Assembly: GCA_964035015.1 (NCBI GenBank)
Contig: OZ036014.1
Location: 8,322,900-8,386,899 of the forward strand
Reading direction: 5' to 3'
DNA from: Corallium rubrum
Lineage: Eukaryota > Cnidaria > Anthozoa > Scleralcyonacea > Coralliidae
Length of the DNA stretch: 64,000 nt
The notes under the pieces were generated by a model. The model worked only from the letters and a program-made list of their open reading frames with translations. It made no database searches and had not been told where the DNA came from. The translations under genes were made by a program, and so were the position numbers. This document shows positions 57,181 to 64,000 of this stretch, one piece after another; within the stretch, counting starts at the first letter, position 1, and every line of letters starts with the position of its first letter.

Positions 57181-58059
57181 TTTTAAAAAAAAAGCTAGAG
57201 GGTAGACCAGATTTGTGGTTAGGGTTTATGTTGTGGTTAGGGTATCAAAAAGATTGCTAAAATCTCGACTCATTTAAACTTGACGACAAATTTGGAAGAA
57301 GCAAATTTGACGACATATTTTGGAAAAGTCGCGAAAGAACTGGACGGGTCCTTTTGAGTCATCGAAATTCTAGATAGTTGTAGTAACCCAACGCCATCGT
57401 ACGTCGAGAGCAAATAGTCTATTACATGGCTTTTATTCCAGGGGCGTAGAAAGCTGCGGGTATGCGGGTACCACCCGGAGGAAGGTTTACTTTAGTGAGG
57501 AAGGTTTAAAGTGAAAACACGTGAAACAACCCATTTGGTAATCTGAGAAAGTTACAATTGATCAAGCAAGGTGTCGAGAAGAAAAGCGATTTGCAGCAAA
57601 ACATTGGCTAACCCACAATTATCCAGCACTGGCAGTGACAACAGTTACATATGTGTGAGACATGTACGCCGATGTCTGCTGTGATGTTTGTATCTTCCCA
57701 GCAGTCCAGGGTAGTTAGTAGGCTGTCAATAAGCAGCGGTCAGTTATTAGTAGCTATTGTAGTATGCCAAAGCTTAGCTAGGAAAACCTAGAAAACCAAG
57801 GTACTGTAAAAGTCACGCAGTATTTATGAACATGGCAAAACACAAAATTCTCGCTATATATTTTGAGGAATTAAGGTTATCTAAACTTAAAAACCCATCT
57901 GGAGGAAGGTTGAATACCTTTTCCAACTCTGAGCGTATATATACATGCTGAAGTAACTACTCTAATTGCCCAACTGGTTCTACTCACTCTCCCTTCTCCA
58001 GTCGACTCAACCTCGTACCCAGGGTCTTATCTCCGCTGCTCCGCCCGGTCGACTCTAGA
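57181..58059. other. Unassigned intergenic sequence
   Basis: Carries a stretch similar to the inverse of 39840-39950 and a CCTCGTACCCAGGGTC terminus near 58010. No gene supported. Confidence 0.4.
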
Positions 58060-58747
58060 GGCGGCAGCTGCACAGGTAGGACTTTACTGCAAAGGGGAAA
58101 AACGGAGCACATCACCTGAGGACCTTGAGGCTTGATCCTCCAGAGCTGAAGTCCCTATCCGGAACTACCTTCAAACGGGTAGAGGACTTCAAATACCTTG
58201 GGGGCTTCTTCGTGGTTTCTCAGACCCCGTTTACACGATGCCGGTACAATTTGAAAACGGAACAAAATCATGCCGTTTAGGCCTTGCGTTTACACGATAC
58301 CGGCACAAAAATAACATGAAATGTTATATGCTGTATTTGCATACCGGCATGATTTTGTACCGGCATCGTGTAAACGGGGTCTTAAAAGGACTTCAGAACA
58401 CGTAAAGCAATATAGCGTGGGTTTCCTGTAATAAACTGGACAGAAACTGGCGCTCCGGCATAAACAACAATATCAAATTACTCGGACTTTTCCGGTACTT
58501 CTGTTGGAACGGAAACGTGGACATTACTTCCACCAACCTTCTGCGCAGACCACAGAACATTCACTGGAGGGAACAGGCAACCTTAGCCAGAATCTACGGA
58601 AAACTGAAACTTATCTCCCTGAGACTCTCTGTCAAAAGCGCCTTCACTCTCATATCGCGGGACATTGCCTCCGTGCCGAGGGCGAAGTGATCTCATCACT
58701 CCTCCTGTGGGGGCCTACAGGCAAAATTCACTCAAGGAAGTTCACAT
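58060..58747 (+). mobile_element. Decayed LINE reverse transcriptase C-terminus
   Basis: Frame-broken pieces read VEDFKYLGGFF near 58165, then HWREQATLARIYGKL near 58560 and AGHCLRAEGEVISSLLLWGP near 58660, typical of the end of RTE-like polyproteins. It is split by a MITE at 58222 and cut at 58748 by a hAT element. Confidence 0.7.
58222..58382. mobile_element. MITE with AGACCCCGTTTACACGATGC termini
   Basis: Perfect inverted ends of about 28 bp (through CGGTACAA). Inserted in the decayed LINE. Confidence 0.9.
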
Positions 58748-59188
58748 CATGGGCGTAGAGTTTTGTTTTCGTCTAGGGGGGCTGAAGTGCTGAACAGGGC
58801 ATTTCTAAGAATTTTCTCGTGGGGGGTCAGGGGGCATGCCCCCCCCGGAAATTTTTGGAAGAGTCTTGGAGATGCCATTTTCTGCATTCTGAGGGGTGAT
58901 TTTTAAGAACACTGAAGGTCATGAAATGTCATAAAAACTAGTTAAAATACAACACATTTCAACAATTTTTCGATGTTGTGTTTACTGGGTTGACTTATCA
59001 CTGTATATGGGTGCTTTTGGCTGACAGGAATGAGGCTGTAACAGTTACTTTAGCCTAACGAGTAACCTATAATTTGTGAATGGTGATTGATGAGTCAGTT
59101 GCTGCAAAATTTCTGGGGGGGCTCAGCCCCCCATTGAAGATTTCTCCGGGGGCTAAAGCCCCTCAGCCCCCCCAACTCTACGCCTATG
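58748..59188. mobile_element. hAT-type MITE with 8-bp target duplication
   Basis: Termini CATGGGCGTAGAGTT and inverse. Flanked by GTTCACAT at 58740-58747 and 59189-59196. GGGGGGCTCAGCCCCCC-type runs inside. Confidence 0.9.
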
Positions 59189-59269
59189 GTTCACATATCC
59201 GGATGTCATTGTCCATTGTACAGGTCTCGCTATCGACGATCTGAACTAGAGTTATGAGGAACCGTCAGT

Positions 59270-60300
59270 GCTGTAAAAGTTACATAATTTTTTTAACTAG
59301 TTACAGTTACATCGTTAGAAAAGTAACTAGTTACCGATAAAAGTTACAACGAAAAGAAAGTAACTAGTTACGTATGCAGTTACAAAGTAAGTCCAAAAAG
59401 TTTGTAACTAGTTACAAAGTTACATTCCTTTGTCCATATTACTAGAATCAACAAAGAAATTACTGGTTTTTAGATGCCAGTACCATAATTATGTTTTAAC
59501 AGCTAAATATAGTTGTGACTAAACAGAAATAGTCAAATTGTGCATATTATGTACCTTAGTTTATTATTATACTAAAAGCATTTTTTGTCAAGAAAGAATG
59601 ACATCCTCAACTGAAAATCAGTAACTATTGTCACATTAAACCAATTCAAATATTGTAACTGGTTACGGTTCTTCAAAAAATAACTAGTTTTATTATATGG
59701 CTGGGTTTGATTTCCGGTCCGTACGCAAAAAGACGCACGCTGATTGGTTCCTGAGAGGTCGGGATTTTACGATATTGACGATATTGAAGTTTTGGCGGGA
59801 AAATTTCGGAGTTGATTTGAATACAAATAAAAGAGAACTGGGTATCTTTATTCAAATATTCTGAACGATAAAATGTGTTGGAACATCACTGCTGGTTTTC
59901 TTTAAAGCTGTTTATCTAAAAACACGACAAATAAAAGCCGAACTGGTGTAAATAAGAAGGCCAAGAAGCGACACGAAAAAGTCAACAGGTAAGGTAAACA
60001 GCATACTCCGAAGACGAAAACAGCGCTCGAAGCTTAAAAGTAAAATGAACCAATACCCATATGATAAATTCCTTATTGACCTTGTTTGCTCGGTCTGTAC
60101 TGGAAAGTATTTGCCCTCGGTTTTATCGCACAAACCTCGCTCCTTCGATTCGTTGCTTGGTCTGTACGAAAACCTCAGGCAAATACTTTCCGTACAAACC
60201 TTGCACTCGGTTAATAAGTCTTTAATAGTGGCTTCTTCATAAGGTAACTAGTTACAGTTACAGTTACAGTTACAAATGTAACTTGTTACTGTAATTCACG
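59270..60300. mobile_element. Element bordered by repeated GTAACTAGTTAC palindromes
   Basis: Exact 12-bp palindromes at 59323-59334, 59360-59371, 59404-59415 and 60244-60255, with further AGTTAC repeats at both edges. The interior has inverted GGTCTGTAC/GTACAGACC-like pairs and no intact ORF. Confidence 0.5.
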
Positions 60301-60536
60301 TGCTAAACATTGATTATCCTAGCCTCGTCCATTAGCTATTTCGGAATTGCGCTAGAGACTTTGCCAATGCATCATGGGGCTGTTTTGGGAGACGTGAACA
60401 AATAACCCGTCCCCCAAAACATTGAACAGTTCCACGATGCTTTGTCAACCTTGCTATCCCCAGGCCTCCAGCGCAACTCTGAAATGTCTAATAGACCAGT
60501 TGACACAAAAAGTGATTTAATTTTAAATATAATATA

Positions 60537-60780
60537 AATTAGTTTTGTGGAAACACCACGTAAAACATTTGTTTGCTAAGCTTTCGGCCTGTTGACTCAG
60601 GCCTTCATCAGAGCAGTAACAACAAGCTGTTGGCTCACGTCATTTATAGACTAAGCAACTGTAAATGACGCGAGCCAACAGCTCTAGTATTGTTATTACT
60701 CTGATGAAAGTCTGCGTCAACAGGCCGAAAGCTTAGCAAATAAATATTTTACGTGGTGTTTCCACAAAACGTATTTATAT
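60537..60780. mobile_element. Inverted Penelope-type terminal repeats with hammerhead-like motif
   Basis: Arms starting TTTTGTGGAAACACCACGTA face each other around 60660. Each arm has a CTGATGA...GAAAGC core; in the left arm (minus strand, about 60580-60617) the intervening stem GGCCTG/CAGGCC is perfect. Confidence 0.65.
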
Positions 60781-60924
60781 TACATTATCGCCATGAAAAC
60801 TTTCAAAGAATTAATTTTAAATATATTGGGAGTTTCCCCGGTTGCGCGTGCAGAGCACTGAGCTATATACTGGCGAAGGTCAGTGGATTGCAGGAGCACA
60901 AAGTGAGTTTGGGGTTATACCATA

Positions 60925-61470
60925 TAATTAAAGTGCTTATATCACTTGTGGGGTTTTAACGTATTTAAATAGAGCAGAAAAAAATCAGTTAATAAGTTAT
61001 TTTGCCGTTTTTGATTTACTTTAATAGTTTCTGAGATATAAGCCTTTAAACATGCTAATTTCGGTTTTCGCCAAAAATTTCCGTCGTTTATTTTTAAGCA
61101 CGGGGGCCTGAGACTCGGGAAACTAAGCCGACCGTCTTTTTAGTTGGAACCCTCGTGCGTACTGGAAAACGGATGTAAGCTCGACATTTCGATTTTTAAG
61201 TCAAACACAGGCTATGACGTAGGCTAGTCAAATATATGTGTTTTTGTGAATCAATAAGCCGAAAGGTAGTTGCTTTGCATTGGGCCAGGCCCCCAAGATG
61301 TTAAAATGAACAACGGAAATTTTTGAGAATTGGCATGTTCAGAAGCCAATATGTCAGGAACTATTTGACTAAATCAAAAACGGCAAAATAACTTATTAAC
61401 TGATTTTTTCTGCTCTATTTAATAAATACGTTAAAACGCCACAAGTGATATAAGCACTTTAACTAGAGGG
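60925..61470. mobile_element. Foldback element
   Basis: Arms containing TTAAAGTGCTTATATCACTT and inverse; the right arm ends near 61465. Arms are about 120 bp and nearly matching through AAACGGCAAAATAACTTATT. Confidence 0.75.
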
Positions 61471-61696
61471 ACTGCATAGTGCATATACCTCCGCCAGCGG
61501 ATTATTACAGATGTTTAAAAAGAAAACGAGCCATCTCGCTAACCAGGCTAGCTCACGAGACCAACACATGCATGTATGAATAAAATGCTTGATTGCACTC
61601 GTACCAAAATTATGCAAAAATATTTGCATAAAATAAAGAATGAGCGGTCAGATTTTCATTAATTGCTCATGCATCCAAATTTTGACTAAATTCAAC

Positions 61697-62462
61697 CGAC
61701 CGACTGACCGACTGACCGACTGACCGACTGACCGACTGACCGACCGACCGACAAACAAACAAACAAACAAACAAACAAACAAACAAGCAAACAAACAAAC
61801 AAACAAACAAACAAACAAACAAGCAAACAAACAAACAAACAAACAAACAAACAAACAAACAAACAAACAAACAAACAAACAAGCGAGCGAGCGAGCGAGC
61901 GAGCGAGCGAGCGAGCGAACGAACGAACGAACGAACGAACGAACGAACGAACGAACGAACGAACGAACGAACGAACGAACGAACGAACGAACGAACGAAC
62001 GAACGAACGAACGAACGAACGAACGAACGAACGAACGAACGAACGAACGAACGAACGAACGAACCAACCAACGAACGAACCAACGAACAAACGAACCAAC
62101 GAACCAACGAACCAACGAACCAACAAACCAACAAACCAACGGACCAACAAACAAACAAACAAACAAACAAACAAACAAACAAACAAACAAACAAACAAAC
62201 AAACAAACAAACAAACAAACAAACAAACAAACAAACAAACAAACAAACAAACAAACAAACAAACAAACAAACAAACAAACAAACAAACAAACAAACAAAC
62301 AAACAAACAAACAAACAAACAAACAAACAAACAAACAAACAAACAAACAAACAAACAAACAAACAAACAGACAGACAAACAAACAAACAAACAAACAAAC
62401 AAACAGACAGACAGACAGACAATCAGACAGACGGACGGACGGACGGACGGACGGACGGACGG

Positions 62463-62496
<34 letters not shown>

Positions 62497-62500
62497 AGGA
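61697..62500. repeat. Compound tetranucleotide satellite, about 0.8 kb
   Basis: Blocks in order: CCGACTGA, CAAA, CGAG, CGAA, CCAA/CGAA mix, CAAA (about 60 units), CAGA, CGGA, CAGA. Units differ by single bases. The three long minus-strand ORFs (Cys-Leu-Phe-Val and Arg-Ser-Phe-Val repeats) are artefacts. Confidence 0.95.
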
Positions 62501-62673
62501 AGGAAAGGAAGGGGATTAGGGTTATATTCGTTAAGATTAGTGAAGGTTAATTTCAGCTGGTTTAGGTAGATGTGATGTAGTGCTTTCCGATTTTGCAAGC
62601 TTGCAATTTTTTATTCTCGTTCCCAGAGCCCGCGTTTGTTGGCCGGGCGCATAATTTCGGAAAAGAAGCCATC

Positions 62674-62771
62674 ATGGCGGAGTGGTCGCAAGTAGCTGAA
62701 ATACTTTCGGCTATTTTACACGGATCTTCGCATGAAGCTACTCCCGAGTTGTGTCGAATCATAGACAAGGG
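62674..62771 (+). CDS. Putative first coding exon of an unidentified gene
   Basis: GCCATCATGG is a strong start context. The ORF MAEWSQVAEILSAILHGSSH and 13 more residues runs into AAGG/GGTAAG, a good splice donor (GT at 62772-62773), in phase 2. Upstream sequence is locally GC-rich (GTTGGCCGGGCGC). No homology recognised, and no further exon found before the window end. A chance ORF in element-derived sequence is the alternative. Confidence 0.45.
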
Positions 62772-63860
62772 GTAAGAATTTAAGTTCTTTTTTTTAATAT
62801 TTTATTACGTAGTTGTTATTGATGCGTTTGGGGCATTTGCGAGACTGAAGGTGATCGAAATCGAAACAAGGAAGCGGCAATCTCAACTTTTATTTTCGTT
62901 TTCTAACTTACTGATTTCATCCTGATCCAATTTTATGCAAATTCTAGCATGTTTCTAGCATGTTGCATCTGTATTTAATGAATTGTGATTATTATTACCG
63001 ACTATTAAACTAAAAATATCCTTACTAAATGTTGCAACAAAAATAGCCTACTTTTGCTACATATTTTAAACTACAAAATACAGGAATTCAATGACGATAC
63101 GGTAATTGATATATGATATGAGTAATTGAGCACTTTAAAATCTGATACAAAATTTAAAATCAAATTGTGATGAAAAACAAAAATTACCATTTACAATATT
63201 TGTTGTAGTTTGCTGTATACATAGTTACATACATATGCATATTGCACTGTAAATGCATGTGGTAGTGGTAGTAGTGGTAGTACTGTATATTTAACAACTA
63301 GGCCAATGAAATTGAGGTTTCAGTTTACCATCTGAGGATTTTCAAAATGTGATGCGGCTTTTGTTCATTATTCATTATTTGAATCATATTATTTATCTTG
63401 TCCGAAAATATAATGGACCGAGGTGGGCCATCGCCCATCATCGGCCCACGACCCGACGGTTTCTTTGTCAACCGACTCAACCAAAACACTTCTTGTGACA
63501 TACGTTCATTTCAAGCCATGTTTTATATCACAAATTAAAGTATTCATATCTCAAATACATACCTGCTAGCAGCACATCAATACTTGTCCAATGTCCAAAA
63601 AGCAGGCAAAACAGTGTGAAACCATGGTTTAAAAACCACGCGGCGATATGCAGTTGACACCGCTATCATCATTTCGGGAATTTCTGACTAATGGATGTCG
63701 AATGAATGGCAAATGATCATCACTGATGTGGTCAACCACGTATTGAAGGCTTCGCTATATATTAATAAAAAGTGTATACACACTGTGCAAATGACGTAAA
63801 TAGTATATTTGAATGTCCTGATGTGGAAAATCTACCAATAATGAAAATTATGATAGTAAG
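62772..63860. other. AT-rich sequence, possibly intron of the gene starting at 62674
   Basis: No ORF or element ends; short GTAGTG repeats near 63260. Confidence 0.35.
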
Positions 63861-63951
63861 AGCTGATAGTCAATGAGGTGAAGCTGAGTTGACTATCTGC
63901 TCGTAGAGCTGATAGTCAATGAGGTGAAGCTGAGTTGACTATCTGCTTGTA
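63861..63951. repeat. Two-copy direct tandem repeat of about 46 bp
   Basis: AGCTGATAGTCAATGAGG through TGCTCGTAG is repeated with one change (TGCTTGTAG). Each unit contains inverted GATAGTCAA and TTGACTATC. Confidence 0.85.
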
Positions 63952-64000
63952 GAAAACAAGGGTGAGTTGTCTAATTGTTTTAGTATCAACCATAAACAAC

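Noticed and set aside
61648..62598. Three long minus-strand ORFs of 236-316 codons
   Set aside because: They are tetranucleotide repeats read through in three frames (CLFV, RSFV, RSVG peptides); no start context or domain.

Overview
This is animal genomic DNA: spliced genes with phased GT/AG introns, AT-rich intergenic sequence and very dense transposable elements. The repeat types (LINEs with an apurinic endonuclease, Penelope-like elements, hAT and Harbinger-like miniature elements, a tRNA-like SINE) and the gene content fit an anthozoan cnidarian, probably a stony coral. That placement is inference; no marker gene fixes the species.

The core of the window is a tandem array of genes closely resembling PRDM9, the histone H3 methyltransferase that positions meiotic recombination hotspots in vertebrates. 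Four units, called U0 to U3 here, lie on the + strand. U0 survives only as the last codons of a zinc-finger exon (831-904) and its 3' flank. U1 (duplicon about 6092-19290) holds a complete seven-exon gene (CDS 9529-17065, 846 codons). It has an N-terminal YExxRLxNI motif, a basic/acidic segment, an SSXRD-like stretch, a CCCH zinc knuckle, a PR/SET domain, two C2HC fingers and 14 tandem C2H2 fingers. U2 (about 19591-36410) has the same seven exons, but its zinc knuckle carries Cys to Tyr, a full-length LINE sits in intron 2, and a retroelement fragment cuts the finger array to seven fingers. U3 (43317-50581) lacks exons 1-3, has a stop in exon 4, keeps an intact PR/SET domain and 14 diverse fingers, then breaks by a 2-bp deletion.

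The arrays behave as PRDM9 arrays do. The finger framework is almost invariant, helix positions -1, 2, 3 and 6 vary, and U1 carries 252-bp perfect tandem duplications. U1 and U2 share a deletion and several transposon insertions that U0 or U3 lack, so they are the youngest pair. A candidate promoter with NRF1-like and E2F sites precedes exon 1 of U1; the NRF1-like site is altered in U2.

The rest is mostly mobile DNA: hAT elements with clean 8-bp target duplications, foldback elements, a Penelope-like element with inverted terminal repeats and a GIY-YIG domain, decayed RTE-like LINEs, a tRNA-like SINE or foldback family, a perfect 152-bp inverted repeat and about 0.8 kb of compound tetranucleotide satellite. 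At the right end (62674-62771) a short exon with a good start context and splice donor may open another, unidentified gene.
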